DNA of 64,000 nt from Burkholderiales bacterium (GCA_017307855.1 JAFKGD010000009.1:124001-188000); one strand, 5' to 3'; shown: positions 28,206 to 37,321, numbered from the stretch's first letter. The notes: generated by a model not told the origin, from the letters alone. Numbers and translations: made by a program.

Positions 28206-28291
28206 CCTGCGCAACGCCGTCTGGAGCCAAGCGGGTTGGATAGGCCGCAGCACGAACGGCCTGCGCAGGAAGCGCCTGGCGAGGAGACTAA

Positions 28292-28501
28292 CCTTCAGTT
28301 CACCAGCTCGACGGCGGGCTGGGCTGCGAAAGAGGTGAGCTGTGCGGGTGTGAAGCTGGCGGGCAGGAGGGCGGTCATGTTCAGCTGCACAGAGAAGCCG
28401 GTGTTGGCTGGCAGAGGCTGGGCGAGGTGCAGCACGATCACGGAGGCGGGCTGGGTGACGTCGACGCTGGTGGTGGCCGGGGCGCTGGAGCTTTCGACGG
28501 A
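28292..28501. repeat. Left 210-bp inverted repeat (copy of the last pilus gene's 3' end)
   Basis: Read on the minus strand this is the last 207 bp plus 3 of the pilus subunit gene at 33601-34176, including its TGA stop. Aligned base by base with the reverse complement of 33970-34179 I count two differences and no gaps. One is silent and one changes Ser to Ala (VTQPASV against VTQPSSV). It has no start of its own beyond a chance TTG, so it is a gene fragment, not a gene. The flank to 28206 (85 bp) shows only a weak aggccg/cggcct inverted pair. Confidence 0.92.
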
Positions 28502-28504
28502 CAC

Positions 28505-28884
28505 GCGCAGCCTCAAGGACTTGCTGGACTGATCGAGCGGCTCGAGAGCATGGAGTGCGGCCTGCGCAGCCTCACCGAACTCATCGACACGTCCAGCCCG
28601 GTGGGGCGCCTGATGAGCAGATGCTCGGCGCCGTAGCCGAGTTCGAGCGCATGCTCATCCGCGAGCGCGCCGTTGCCGGGCAGATGCCCGCTGTGCGGCG
28701 CGGCGCGATTGCGGTGCTGGGCCAGCCCAAGGTGGTGTCGGCCGATCAGGGCCGCAAGGCGCTGGCGCGCTGGCATGGCGAGCCCCGCCCCGTGCTGGGT
28801 CCGTTGTTGCAGGCCTACCGCATCGTGCCTGGGCGGCGCCATGGCGTACCGCCGGCCGAGCAGTTGCCCTGCCGCGAAGTCTGA
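28505..28884 (+). pseudogene. Serine recombinase/DNA invertase remnant
   Basis: Three reading frames together give the back part of a resolvase/invertase: RSLKDLLD, then IERLE...GLRSLTELIDTSSPVGRLM, then MLGAVAEFERMLIRERAVAGQ, matching the family E-helix region. The joins need frameshifts near 28529 and near 28616 (one base lost after GRLM). The N-terminal catalytic half with the nucleophile serine is missing: the remnant starts four bases after the left inverted repeat ends. The C-terminal DNA-binding part is only partly recognisable. It cannot make an active enzyme. Confidence 0.7.
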
Positions 28885-29154
28885 TGCGCCCCCCGCATCG
28901 GAATCTTCTGAAATATCGACATCCCGGGAACCCGGAAGCCTTCAAAACCGCCCATTGGCGCCGGTTTTGGTCTGGTTGGGTCGCCATTCGCGGACAGAAA
29001 AGTGCGTTGGCACCCGAAAAAACGCATTTGGAAGCGATTTGGCGGCGGTTCGAAGCGCGCCGCGCGTCGCAGGCCCGCCCCATCTTCCAATCCATCTGCG
29101 CGGACGACTTCGCCGCGTCAAATCCTGTTTAACAACACTCTTAGGAGTTTCTCC
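28885..29154 (+). promoter_or_regulatory. Leader region of the pilus operon
   Basis: 270 bp without a supportable gene, visibly richer in A and T than the flanks (for example around 28990-29030). It should hold the pilus operon promoter, but I could not assign -35/-10 boxes with confidence. A clear ribosome site, TTAGGAG, lies about 8 bases before the ATG at 29155. Confidence 0.35.
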
Positions 29155-29883
29155 ATGTTCAAAAAAGCAATGATCGCCAGCGCTGTGCTGGCTGGCGCGT
29201 TCGCGGCCCAAGCGCAAGTGGGCACGCCCGCTCCGTCCGCGACCCTGACGGTGGGCGGCACGGTGACGGCGCCGATCTGCTCGCTGGCGCTGGCCGGCGG
29301 CGGCGCGGCAACGTTCGGCACCATTACGCGTCCGCTGACTGGTTGGACGACGATCAGCACGGCGCCGGCGCGCTACCAAGCTCCGGCATCTAAGAAGCAG
29401 ACGGTTGCCCTGAACGTGAGCTGCCCGGCCCCGACCAAAATGGCACTTGCCATGCAAGACAACCGCTCTGCGTCAGTTGTCGCTCCCGCCAGCGCTGTAG
29501 CCAACTTCGGCTTGGGAACCTACACCCCCGCTGGTGGCGGTACGGCAACCAACATCGGCAACTTCTTCGTGGACTACACCGGCCTGCAGATCACCCCCAC
29601 TGTGGGCGGTACTGCGGCTGCTCCGGCCGTGAAGTTGGTGACGGCTGGCACAGCCACCTCGTCCAGCACCTGGGCTGCGGCGACTGGCGTGCTGGCTAGC
29701 TACCTGCCGACCTCCCAGTCGCTGGGCTTCGCTGCCACCGCTGGCGCTACCACGCCAGATTCGTTGGCATCGATTGCCGGCAATCTCGTGGTCAACGTCG
29801 AACTTTCCAAGGCCACCGTCGACGCCGCCACGAGCGACATTACGCTGGACGGCAACGCCACGATCACGCTGGTGGGCCTGTAA
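29155..29883 (+). CDS. DUF1120-family pilus subunit
   Basis: 242 residues with a signal peptide (MFKKAMIASAVLAGAFAAQAQ, cleavage after AQA near residue 20). The mature protein opens with ATLTVGGTVTAPICSLAL, has a second Cys in NVSCPAP, AMQDNRSAS, and ends LDGNATITLVGL, the pattern of DUF1120 proteins that accompany chaperone-usher systems. The Cys pair probably forms the disulfide of a pilin-type Ig fold. It is likely the main structural subunit, as first gene with the strongest ribosome site and a terminator after it. Codons use more A/T at third positions than the usher. Confidence 0.82.
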   Translation: MFKKAMIASAVLAGAFAAQAQVGTPAPSATLTVGGTVTAPICSLALAGGGAATFGTITRPLTGWTTISTAPARYQAPASKKQTVALNVSCPAPTKMALAMQDNRSASVVAPASAVANFGLGTYTPAGGGTATNIGNFFVDYTGLQITPTVGGTAAAPAVKLVTAGTATSSSTWAAATGVLASYLPTSQSLGFAATAGATTPDSLASIAGNLVVNVELSKATVDAATSDITLDGNATITLVGL

Positions 29884-29917
29884 TAGGTCCTTGGCCTGGT
29901 AGGACATTTCTTCTCAG

Positions 29918-29938
29918 AAAAGCCCGGTCAGGCTTTTT
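29918..29938 (+). terminator. Intrinsic terminator after the DUF1120 subunit
   Basis: aaaagcc-cggtca-ggctttt followed by T, 35 bases past the stop. A 7-bp stem with a U-rich 3' arm. It would let the first gene be expressed above the chaperone and usher. Confidence 0.7.
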
Positions 29939-30014
29939 CGAATGAGGCGCGGCGAGCTCATGGGTTTGCTGCGCCTCTCCCGAATTCCCAAGAACACTTC
30001 CCCAAGGGGACACC

Positions 30015-30761
30015 ATGAACATGTTTTGCAAGCTGGGCGCAGCATCGCTGCTGGCGCTGCTCCTGGCCTTCAGTTTGCCCATGGCCCAAGCGCAACAGCC
30101 GGTGCAAGGCACGGGCGTACAGCCGGAGCAAGGCGTTCTGCTGATCAATGAGGCTGATGGTCAGGCACAAATGTCGCTCAAGAGCGGTGATGCGCGTCCG
30201 CTGCTGTTGCACAGCCGCATCTACGACGTCGTCGAAGAAGACAAGAGTCTGGTTGTCGTGCCCCTGCCCACTGTAGTTCGTGTAGAGCCGCAGGGCCGCC
30301 AGATCGTGCGCTTTGCGCTAAGCAAGAGCGAGCCGCTCAAAGTGCAGCACATCAAGCGCGTGACCTTCGAAGGCATTCCTCCATCGCAGAAGAAGGAAGG
30401 TGAGGCCAAGGTCAACCTCAATGTGCGCTACGACCTTCCCGTGATCATCTCACCCAAGGGCCTGGTGCAGCACGAGGCGCCGTGGGAGCTGATGAAGTGG
30501 AGTGTGGCCGCAGGCCGGCTCACCATGACCAATCCCAGCCCGTACATCGTGCGTCTTTCGCGCGAAGTGGACTTGCAGCCGCAGGGCAAACGCATTGAGA
30601 TCTTTAAGCGCACATTCGCACTGCCTGGTGAAACACTGAGTGTCGAGCTGCCCAAGGACGTAAAGCCCGCCGACATCAAGGCAGTACGCCTGTTCCCCGC
30701 CAATCTTTGGGGCTACACAGCCCCCGACTACGACGCACCGTTGGAGCCCACGGCTCCCTGA
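30015..30761 (+). CDS. Periplasmic pilus chaperone (PapD/FimC family)
   Basis: 248 residues: signal peptide to about residue 26 (AQA), then two Ig-like domains. VRVEPQGRQIVRFAL and RVTFEGIPPSQ give the donor-strand and conserved IPP features of the family, and MTNPSPYIVRLSR marks the second domain. It holds unfolded subunits in the periplasm and hands them to the usher. Sits between the DUF1120 subunit and the usher, with a terminator-like hairpin on each side. Confidence 0.88.
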   Translation: MNMFCKLGAASLLALLLAFSLPMAQAQQPVQGTGVQPEQGVLLINEADGQAQMSLKSGDARPLLLHSRIYDVVEEDKSLVVVPLPTVVRVEPQGRQIVRFALSKSEPLKVQHIKRVTFEGIPPSQKKEGEAKVNLNVRYDLPVIISPKGLVQHEAPWELMKWSVAAGRLTMTNPSPYIVRLSREVDLQPQGKRIEIFKRTFALPGETLSVELPKDVKPADIKAVRLFPANLWGYTAPDYDAPLEPTAP

Positions 30762-30783
30762 GGGCGCAGGTCCTGCGTCATCC

Positions 30784-30810
30784 ATGGCCCTGAGTTTCGG
30801 GGCCATTTTT
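30784..30810 (+). terminator. Intrinsic terminator between chaperone and usher genes
   Basis: atggccc-tgagtttcg-gggccat followed by tttt, 22 bases past the chaperone stop; a 7-bp perfect stem with T-run. Confidence 0.65.
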
Positions 30811-30870
30811 CCACCAGAACACCAAAGTTTCGCCCCGGGCCTCGTTGCCGGGCGCGAGGAGGGCACAGCC

Positions 30871-33555
30871 ATGCTTGAACATCACTCACACCGTGCGGTT
30901 TTCGCGCTTCGGCCGGTGGCCGTGGCGGTGGCTGCGCTGTCACTGGCGCTGCCGGCGGCGGCGCAGACGCCCGCGCCAGCAGCCCAGCCGCAGTCCACCA
31001 CGCCCCTGCCGCCGCAGCCTGTGCTCGTGGCGCAGGCTGCCACCGGCAGTGCGGCAGTGACCACCGACGTAGCGCAGCTGCAGGTGACGCAGTTCGACGA
31101 AGACATCCTGCGCCAGCGGGGCTTGTCGCCCAGCATCGCCGAGTACTTCCGCCGCGCGCCACGCTTCACGCCGGGGTCGCAGCCCGTGCAGGTCACGGTC
31201 AACGGCCAGGAGCTCGGGCGCAAGCAGGCGCTGTTCGATGCGGTGGGCCAGCTGTGCTTCACGCCCGAGTTCGTGCGCGCCATCGGCCTGGTGCCGATGG
31301 CGCAGGTGCTGGAGATGAACCGCCAGGCGCGCAGCAAGGCCGAGGCTGGCACCGATCTGGCCACGCTGCCGCTGCCCGACCTCTCGCGCGACGGCGTGCC
31401 CGGCGCCTGCCCCGACTACCGCGCCGTCTCGCCGCGTGCCCAGGTGGCGCTCATGCCCTCGATGGGCGCGGTGGAGATCACGGTGCCGCCCGAGCACGTG
31501 CAGGCTGTGCCGCGCGCCTTCAAGACCGACACCGGCGGGCGCGGCGCGCTGCTGAACTACCGCGCCTTCACGCTGGCCGGCAGCAGTGGCGGCGTCACCA
31601 CCAACCGCTACACCTTCGTGGACACCACGGCGGGCGTGAACATCGACGACTGGCTCGTGCGCAGCCAGCAGAACTACTACCGCTCCGAGGGCCTGGGCGC
31701 CGCGCCCACCAGCCGCATGCGCTGGCAGTCGGCCTATGCCCAGAAGACCTTCGAGGGCCAGCGCCAGGTGCTGCAGGCCGGGCGCATCACCACGCAAGAC
31801 CCGCTCTTCGGCGGCGTGCCGCTCGATGGCGCGCAGTGGTTTCCCGAGCAGGCGCTGCACTACCAGAACAGCACCTTCGCCGTCACCGGCGTGGCCGGCA
31901 CGCGCGCGCGGGTGGAGATCCGCCAGGCCGGCGCCCTGCTGCACACCACGGTGGTGCCGCCGGGGCCGTTCTCCATCGCCGACTTCCCGCTGACCAATCG
32001 CGGCGCGGACCTGCAGGTCAAGGTGGTGGAGGAGAGCGGCAGCGAGCAGAACTTCGTGGTGCCGGCCACGCAGCTCATGCTCGCCTCAGACAACGCCTTG
32101 CGCGAGGGCTGGAACCTGGCAGCCGGCCAGCTGTGGGACCAGACGGATGCGCACACCTACCGGCGCGCGCCGCTGGTCTCGGCCTCGCGCGGCTGGGCCT
32201 TCGGGCCTTACTCGGGCACGGTGGGCGGCATGCTCTCGCGCGAGTACGTGGCTGCGGGTGCTGCGGCCAACGTCGCCTGGCCCGAGGCCGGGCGCTCGCT
32301 GTACGGGCAGCTGCTGGCCTCCAGCGACTCGGCCCGGGGCCTGTCGGGCGTGCAGGCGAGCACGGCGCTCGGGCAATCCCTGGGGCGTGACGTGCGCCTG
32401 GGCCTGTCGGCCAACCTGCGCACCAGCGGCTACCGCGCGCTGCAGGAGGCGCAGGCGTACCACCAGGCCGAGCCGCACCTGCCCTCGGGCTACCGCTCGC
32501 AGCTGGGGGCCACGCTGGGCGTGGGCGCCGGCGCCTGGGGCAGCTTCAGCGCCGGCCTCACGCACGAGAACTACTTCTGGGGCGAGCCCGGCCAGGTGCT
32601 CAGCCTGGGCTGGAGCAAGAGCTGGCGCGGCGGCGTGAGCCTGAACGCCAGCCTCTCGCGCAGCACGGCGCGCTCGTATCCGGCCAGTCCGCTCAACCCC
32701 GGCGCCGGCACGGTGCTCTTCGGCGGCAGCGACTTCGCCTACGTGGGCCTGTCGATCCCGCTGGGCACCAGCATCACCAGCCGCAGCTTCGCGCAGAAGA
32801 CGGACGACACCACGCGCGTGGGCACATCGATCAACCACCGGGTCAACGAGTACGTCAGCTACACCGCCTCGGCCGAGCAGTCCAGCAGGGCGGGCCATAC
32901 CTCCGACGCCCAGAGCCTGACGGCCTCGCTGCTGCCGCGCTATGCCAGCGTGTCGCTGGGCATCACCCAGGGCCAGGGCTACCAGAGCACCTACGGCGAG
33001 ATCAGCGGCGCGCTGCTGGCCACCGGTGCAGGCCTGGCGTTTTCTCCTTACGCGGTGCAGGACAGCTTTGCCACCGTGAGCACGGGCAAGGTGACGGGGG
33101 TGCGCCTGGACACGCCGCAGGGCCCCGTGTGGTCGGGCCCCGGCGGGCTGGCCGCCGTGCCGGCGCTGGCACCGTACTACGAGTCGCGCATCGAGGTGGC
33201 CGGGCGCAGCGTGGCGCTGGACGTCGAGGTGGACAACGGCCTTCAGGTGGTGCAGGCCGGCCGCGGCGCCGTGCTGCAGCTCGATGCCGGCGTGCGCCGC
33301 GTCAGCCGCCTCATGCTCACCGTGACCGGCCCCGACGGCCAGCCGCTGCCTGCGGGCACGGCCATCCTGCGCGGGGGCAACGAGTTCTTCACCGCCGTGG
33401 CCGGCGAAGGCCGCGTGCTGGTCACCGACATGAAGAAGGACGACATCGTCTACGCCGAGCTCGCCAGCGGCCAGCGCTGCACCCTGCAGGACGTCCGCAC
33501 CGCGCCCAAGGCGGATGACGAGCTGTTCCAGATGGGCCAGGCCGTGTGCAAGTGA
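30871..33555 (+). CDS. Outer-membrane usher (FimD/PapC family)
   Basis: 894 residues from ATG 30871 with GAGGAGG eight bases upstream. Signal peptide ends about residue 32 (PAAAQ), followed by a Pro/Gln linker. The N-terminal domain (FDEDILRQRG, PVQVTVNGQ, QLCFTPEFV) is followed by the 24-strand pore with LNYRAFTL near residue 230, the plug-like region with GVPLDGAQWFPEQ and PPGPFSIADF, and C-terminal domains with RGGNEFFTAVAGEGRVLV. Final Cys residues near QRCTL and AVCK are typical. It secretes and assembles subunits. Much higher G/C at third positions than the two genes before it. Confidence 0.92.
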   Translation: MLEHHSHRAVFALRPVAVAVAALSLALPAAAQTPAPAAQPQSTTPLPPQPVLVAQAATGSAAVTTDVAQLQVTQFDEDILRQRGLSPSIAEYFRRAPRFTPGSQPVQVTVNGQELGRKQALFDAVGQLCFTPEFVRAIGLVPMAQVLEMNRQARSKAEAGTDLATLPLPDLSRDGVPGACPDYRAVSPRAQVALMPSMGAVEITVPPEHVQAVPRAFKTDTGGRGALLNYRAFTLAGSSGGVTTNRYTFVDTTAGVNIDDWLVRSQQNYYRSEGLGAAPTSRMRWQSAYAQKTFEGQRQVLQAGRITTQDPLFGGVPLDGAQWFPEQALHYQNSTFAVTGVAGTRARVEIRQAGALLHTTVVPPGPFSIADFPLTNRGADLQVKVVEESGSEQNFVVPATQLMLASDNALREGWNLAAGQLWDQTDAHTYRRAPLVSASRGWAFGPYSGTVGGMLSREYVAAGAAANVAWPEAGRSLYGQLLASSDSARGLSGVQASTALGQSLGRDVRLGLSANLRTSGYRALQEAQAYHQAEPHLPSGYRSQLGATLGVGAGAWGSFSAGLTHENYFWGEPGQVLSLGWSKSWRGGVSLNASLSRSTARSYPASPLNPGAGTVLFGGSDFAYVGLSIPLGTSITSRSFAQKTDDTTRVGTSINHRVNEYVSYTASAEQSSRAGHTSDAQSLTASLLPRYASVSLGITQGQGYQSTYGEISGALLATGAGLAFSPYAVQDSFATVSTGKVTGVRLDTPQGPVWSGPGGLAAVPALAPYYESRIEVAGRSVALDVEVDNGLQVVQAGRGAVLQLDAGVRRVSRLMLTVTGPDGQPLPAGTAILRGGNEFFTAVAGEGRVLVTDMKKDDIVYAELASGQRCTLQDVRTAPKADDELFQMGQAVCK

Positions 33556-33600
33556 CGCCCGCCCCCGTGATGCCCTGCCAACGATCCAGGAGATGAACCC

Positions 33601-34176
33601 ATGCAACGCTCTTTCTTCCCCCGCGCCCTGATCGCGCTGGCCGCCCTGGCCGCCTCGCTGCTGGCCACCGGCGCCCACGCCGCCTGCACGCTGAGCGTCT
33701 CGCCAGCCAACATCGACTTCGGCTCGCGCCCGGCCGCCTCGCTGCCCGCCTCCGACTTGCCCGGATGGCGCCTGCTGGGCCAGCGCACCGGCACCCTCAC
33801 CGGCGTGTGCGACACCCCCCAGAGCCAGTTGCGGTTGCGCCTGACGAACGTACAAGCCTCCCCCACCGCCGGCCTGCTGCTGCTGCCCGCGCGCCCGGCC
33901 TCCGCAGCTCCCGGCGCCATGCGCCTGCGCCTGCAGGAGGCCCGCGCGGGCGGCAACGCCGTGCTCGTCTCCGTCGAAAGCTCCAGCGCCCCGGCCACCA
34001 CCAGCGTCGACGTCACCCAGCCCTCCTCCGTGATCGTGCTGCACCTCGCCCAGCCCCTGCCAGCCAACACCGGCTTCTCTGTGCAGCTGAACATGACCGC
34101 CCTCCTGCCCGCCAGCTTCACACCCGCACAGCTCACCTCTTTCGCAGCCCAGCCCGCCGTCGAGCTGGTGAACTGA
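33601..34176 (+). CDS. Small secreted pilus subunit, possible tip protein
   Basis: 191 residues from ATG 33601, AGGAG nine bases before it, 45 bp after the usher. Signal peptide to about residue 27 (GAHA), then ACTLSVSPANIDFGSRPA and LTGVCDTP, a two-Cys pilin-like start. The end SFAAQPAVELVN is hydrophobic, as in donor-strand-exchange folds. As the last gene after the usher it is likely an adaptor or tip subunit; the exact family is not certain (it resembles the spore-coat-U/fimbrial group). Its last 207 bp plus stop are duplicated in inverted orientation at 28292-28501. Confidence 0.75.
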   Translation: MQRSFFPRALIALAALAASLLATGAHAACTLSVSPANIDFGSRPAASLPASDLPGWRLLGQRTGTLTGVCDTPQSQLRLRLTNVQASPTAGLLLLPARPASAAPGAMRLRLQEARAGGNAVLVSVESSSAPATTSVDVTQPSSVIVLHLAQPLPANTGFSVQLNMTALLPASFTPAQLTSFAAQPAVELVN

Positions 34177-34179
34177 AGG
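33970..34179. repeat. Right 210-bp inverted repeat
   Basis: Pairs with 28292-28501 in opposite orientation, two mismatches in 210 positions by eye. It covers the 3' end and stop codon of the last pilus gene, so recombination between the copies would flip 5,468 bp and still leave that gene whole. Confidence 0.92.
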
Positions 34180-34213
34180 GCGGGCGCGCGGGGGCGGTCG
34201 GCCATGAAAAGCA

Positions 34214-34245
34214 AAAAGGGGCGGCGCTTACGCGCTGCCCCTTTT
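34214..34245. terminator. Bidirectional terminator between the pilus operon and htpX
   Basis: aaaaggggc (34214-34222) pairs with gcccctttt (34237-34245), extended inward by ggcgc/gcgct with one wobble, loop ttac. A-run and T-run on either side let it work for both convergent genes. Confidence 0.88.
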
Positions 34246-34290
34246 GCCGTTTTCCTGCGGATGCAGTCCTGCCGGACCGCCCGCCGGCGC

Positions 34291-35169
34291 TCATTGCGGC
34301 TGCTGCGTCTGCAGCGCAGCGATGCGCTCCTCGATCGGCGGATGGGTGGCGAACAGCTTGCCGATGCTGCCGGTGATGCCCATGGCCTCGACCTGCTTGG
34401 GCAGTTCGCCGGCGGGCAGCCCACCCAGGCGGGCCAGTGCGTTGATCATGGGCTGCCGGCGGCCCATCAGGCGGGCGGAATCCCGGTCGGCGCGGAATTC
34501 GCGCTGGCGCGAAAACCAGGCGACGATCATCGCGGCCACGAAGCCCAGCACGATGTCGAGCACGATGGTGGTGATCCAGTAACCGATGCCGGGGCCCGAG
34601 TTGTTGTTCTCGCCACGGCGCAGGAAGCCGTCGACGAAGTAGCCGATCACGCGCGAGAGGAAAACCACGAAGGTGTTCATCACGCCCTGGATCAGCGTCA
34701 TGGTGACCATGTCGCCGTTGGCGATGTGCGCCACCTCGTGGCCGATCACGGCCTCGACCTCGTCGCGCGTCATGTTCTGCAGCAGGCCGGTGGAAATGGC
34801 AACCAGTGCCGAATTCTTGAACGCACCGGTGGCGAAGGCGTTGGGCGCGCCTTCGAAGATGCCGACTTCGGGCATGCCGATGCCGGCCTGGTCAGCGAAC
34901 TTGCGCACCGTCTCGACGATCCAGGCCTCGTCAGCCGATTTCGGCTGCTCGATGATCTGCACCCCCGCGCTCCACTTGGCCACGGGCTTGCTGATCAGCA
35001 GCGAGATGAAGGCGCCGCCGAAACCCATGATGAGGGCGAAGCCGAGCAGTGCGCCCAGATTGAGGCCGTTGGCGGTGAGGTATCTGTTGACGCCCAGCAG
35101 GCTGGCGACGATGCCAAGCACCACCACCACCGCGAGGTTGGTCATGACGAACAGGACGATGCGTTTCAT
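34291..35169 (-). CDS. htpX: HtpX, membrane zinc metalloprotease
   Basis: Inner-membrane protease with a cytoplasmic active site that degrades damaged membrane proteins with FtsH. 292 residues from ATG 35169: two membrane segments at about 5-25 and 38-58, zinc motif HEVAH at 144-148, further hydrophobic segments at about 158-178 and 195-218, and the third ligand region [32 protein letters not shown] ends the protein as in the family. The 240-bp upstream gap shows no boxes I can assign; a heat-shock promoter would be expected. Confidence 0.96.
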   Translation of the reverse strand: MKRIVLFVMTNLAVVVVLGIVASLLGVNRYLTANGLNLGALLGFALIMGFGGAFISLLISKPVAKWSAGVQIIEQPKSADEAWIVETVRKFADQAGIGMPEVGIFEGAPNAFATGAFKNSALVAISTGLLQNMTRDEVEAVIGHEVAHIANGDMVTMTLIQGVMNTFVVFLSRVIGYFVDGFLRRGENNNSGPGIGYWITTIVLDIVLGFVAAMIVAWFSRQREFRADRDSARLMGRRQPMINALARLGGLPAGELPKQVEAMGITGSIGKLFATHPPIEERIAALQTQQPQ

Positions 35170-35409
35170 GGATTCTCCGTGGGATCGAATGAGGTTGACC
35201 CTGGCGCGGACATGGGGACGAGTGCCCCGTTTTCAAGCCGCTGCCGTCGCTGCAATGCCTGTCGTGTGTGGTTTCTATGGCGCTGCACTGCGCGGGCGCA
35301 ATGACGAACTGGGAGCGATGATAGGGCGAAAAGTTCGTGTCGGCGGCGATGCACCGGCGCCCCGCCAGTGCATTCGCGCCAGACCCCGGGGCGGCGTCGC
35401 GGTGCCTTC

Positions 35410-36153
35410 TTACGCCGTCACCTGCGCCCCGCGCGCCGGGCGAAATACGGCGGTGTCGCCGTAGAACGCGGCGTCCTCGCTGGCGGGCCACCAGCCGGGC
35501 ACGCCCAGCACCGGCAGCGGCGTGAACGGCTTGGCCGCCAGACGCCTGGCATCGGCCAGTTGCCCGGCCAGCCAGCCATCCAGTGCGGCGTCGGCCGGCG
35601 GCGCGTCGGCGCGCAGCACATGCGCCGTCAGCGGCTTGCGCGGCGCCGTCGCCAGTTGTTCCAGCAACGCGTGGCCGAACACCACCAGCCGAGCCTCGCG
35701 CCACAGCGGGCGCAGATCGACGAACAGCCGATGCCACTGGCGATGGGTCAATGCGTCCCACAGCGCGGGTGGCGCATGCAGCGCCGCGCCGTTCTCGTCG
35801 AACACGGTCAGCGCATCGCGCACCGGGCCTCGCCGGCCATCACTGCGAGGCCGGGCCAGTTCGGCGACATGCAGCTCGTTGATACGCGCCTTGGCCCGGG
35901 GGAAGCGCAGCCAGACGACGCCGTTGAAGAAGTCGTGCAGGTTGTCGCGCGTGGGGATGGTGCCCGTGGAACGAATGAATTGCTCGTAGCCCCTGTCCGC
36001 CGGCAAGCCCGAGTCATCGACGAAGGCGCAGGGCTGGCCGCCGTTGGCCGCGTTGAGCCGCTCGGCCACCGCCCCATGCCGGCCGAGTGCCTCCTGCATC
36101 GCAGCCGGCAAGGACAGCGAGCACAGCCAGGGCGTCGCCCAATCGACGTGCAT
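35410..36153 (-). CDS. DUF3025 family protein
   Basis: 247 residues from ATG 36153 (MHVDWATPWLCSLSL), 13 bp after the pyrC stop. FVDDSGLPADRGYEQFI, the HDFFNGVVWLRFPRAKARIN block and LTVFDENGAAL are conserved features of DUF3025, a family of unknown function common in beta- and gammaproteobacteria. The HDFFNG.VW segment is the most conserved and may be an active or binding site. Probably co-transcribed with pyrC. Confidence 0.85.
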   Translation of the reverse strand: MHVDWATPWLCSLSLPAAMQEALGRHGAVAERLNAANGGQPCAFVDDSGLPADRGYEQFIRSTGTIPTRDNLHDFFNGVVWLRFPRAKARINELHVAELARPRSDGRRGPVRDALTVFDENGAALHAPPALWDALTHRQWHRLFVDLRPLWREARLVVFGHALLEQLATAPRKPLTAHVLRADAPPADAALDGWLAGQLADARRLAAKPFTPLPVLGVPGWWPASEDAAFYGDTAVFRPARGAQVTA

Positions 36154-36166
36154 TGGCGCCCGGCGT

Positions 36167-37210
36167 TCAGCCGACGACGCGCCAGTGCACCTGTTCGCCC
36201 CCGCGCAGCGGCTTGAGCGTGGCGTTGCCGAAAGGCACGGCCTCGGGCACGGTCCAGGATTCGCGGCGCAGCGTGACCGTGCCGCTGTTGCGCGGCAGGC
36301 CGTAGAAATCGGGGCCGTGGAAGCTGGCGAATCCTTCGAGCTTGTCCAGCGCGCCGGCCTGGTCGAATGCCTCGGCATAGAGCTCAAGCGCGGTGAGCGC
36401 GGTGTAGCAGCCGGCGCAGCCGAGCGCGTGTTCCTTCAGGTGGGCAGGGTGCGGCGCACTGTCGGTGCCCAGGAAAAAGCGGTCCGATCCGCTGGCCGCC
36501 GCCTCCACCAACGCCAGCCGGTGCTCTTCGCGCTTGAGCACGGGCAGGCAGTAGTAATGCGGCCGGATGCCGCCGGTGAAGATGGCGTTGCGGTTGTAGA
36601 GAAGGTGGTGTGCGGTGATCGTGGCGGCTGTGTGCCGGCCGGCCTGGGCCACGTACTGTGCGCCCTCGCGGGTGGTGATGTGCTCCATCACGATCTTCAA
36701 TTCGGGGAAGTCACGGCGCAGCGGAATCAGCACGCGGTCGATGAAGACGGCTTCGCGGTCGAACAGATCCACCGTGGGGTCGGTGACTTCTCCGTGCACC
36801 AGCAACAGCACGCCGTGCTTCTGCATGGCTTCGAGCGTGGGATAGGCATTGCGGATGTCGGTCACGCCAGCGTCGCTGTTGGTGGTGGCGCCAGCGGGAT
36901 AGAGCTTGAGCGAAACCACGCCGGCGGCCTTGGCCCGTGCGATCTCGTCAGGCGGCAGGCGGTCGGTGAGGTAGAGCGACATCAGCGGCTCGAAGCGGGC
37001 GTCTGCCGGCATGGCCGCCAGGATGCGGTCGCGGTAGGCCGTCGCCAGCTCGGCCGTGGTCACGGGCGGGCGCGTGTTGGGCATGATCAGCGCGCGGCCC
37101 ATCTGGCGCGCCGACGCGGGTACCACGTCGGCCAGCACGGCGCCGTCCCGCACGTGCAGGTGCCAGTCGTCGGGCCGTGTGATGGTGAGGGAGTCGGGTG
37201 TGGTGGACAT
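36167..37210 (-). CDS. pyrC: PyrC, dihydroorotase (class II)
   Basis: Zinc amidohydrolase of pyrimidine synthesis. 347 residues from ATG 37210. Metal ligands H17 and H19 (WHLHVRDG), the carboxylated K102 ([13 protein letters not shown]), [15 protein letters not shown] and the catalytic Asp in FLGTDSAPH are all present, and the length matches the short class II form of Gram-negatives. Divergent from the aminotransferase with 111 bp between starts. Confidence 0.96.
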   Translation of the reverse strand: MSTTPDSLTITRPDDWHLHVRDGAVLADVVPASARQMGRALIMPNTRPPVTTAELATAYRDRILAAMPADARFEPLMSLYLTDRLPPDEIARAKAAGVVSLKLYPAGATTNSDAGVTDIRNAYPTLEAMQKHGVLLLVHGEVTDPTVDLFDREAVFIDRVLIPLRRDFPELKIVMEHITTREGAQYVAQAGRHTAATITAHHLLYNRNAIFTGGIRPHYYCLPVLKREEHRLALVEAAASGSDRFFLGTDSAPHPAHLKEHALGCAGCYTALTALELYAEAFDQAGALDKLEGFASFHGPDFYGLPRNSGTVTLRRESWTVPEAVPFGNATLKPLRGGEQVHWRVVG

Positions 37211-37321
37211 GGGCCGGAATTGTCTCACCGGCCCGCTGCGGGTTCCGGCGGCCCTTGGACGAATACCACGCAGCGGAGCAGAATCTGCCTTTCCCGTTAC
37301 CCGAGCACAAGGCGACGCCTC

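Noticed and set aside
26783-28243. Shifted frame of 486 codons over the FAD oxidoreductase
   Set aside because: Arg-rich out-of-frame translation; the overlapping frame gives a clear flavoprotein.
28292-28501. A separate small protein-coding gene on the minus strand
   Set aside because: It is only the last 69 codons of the downstream pilus gene, without a start codon, signal peptide or ribosome site.
29010-29030. Possible sigma-54 promoter (ttggcaccc...gca) before the pilus operon
   Set aside because: The GG and GC elements are about three bases too far apart for a -24/-12 promoter.
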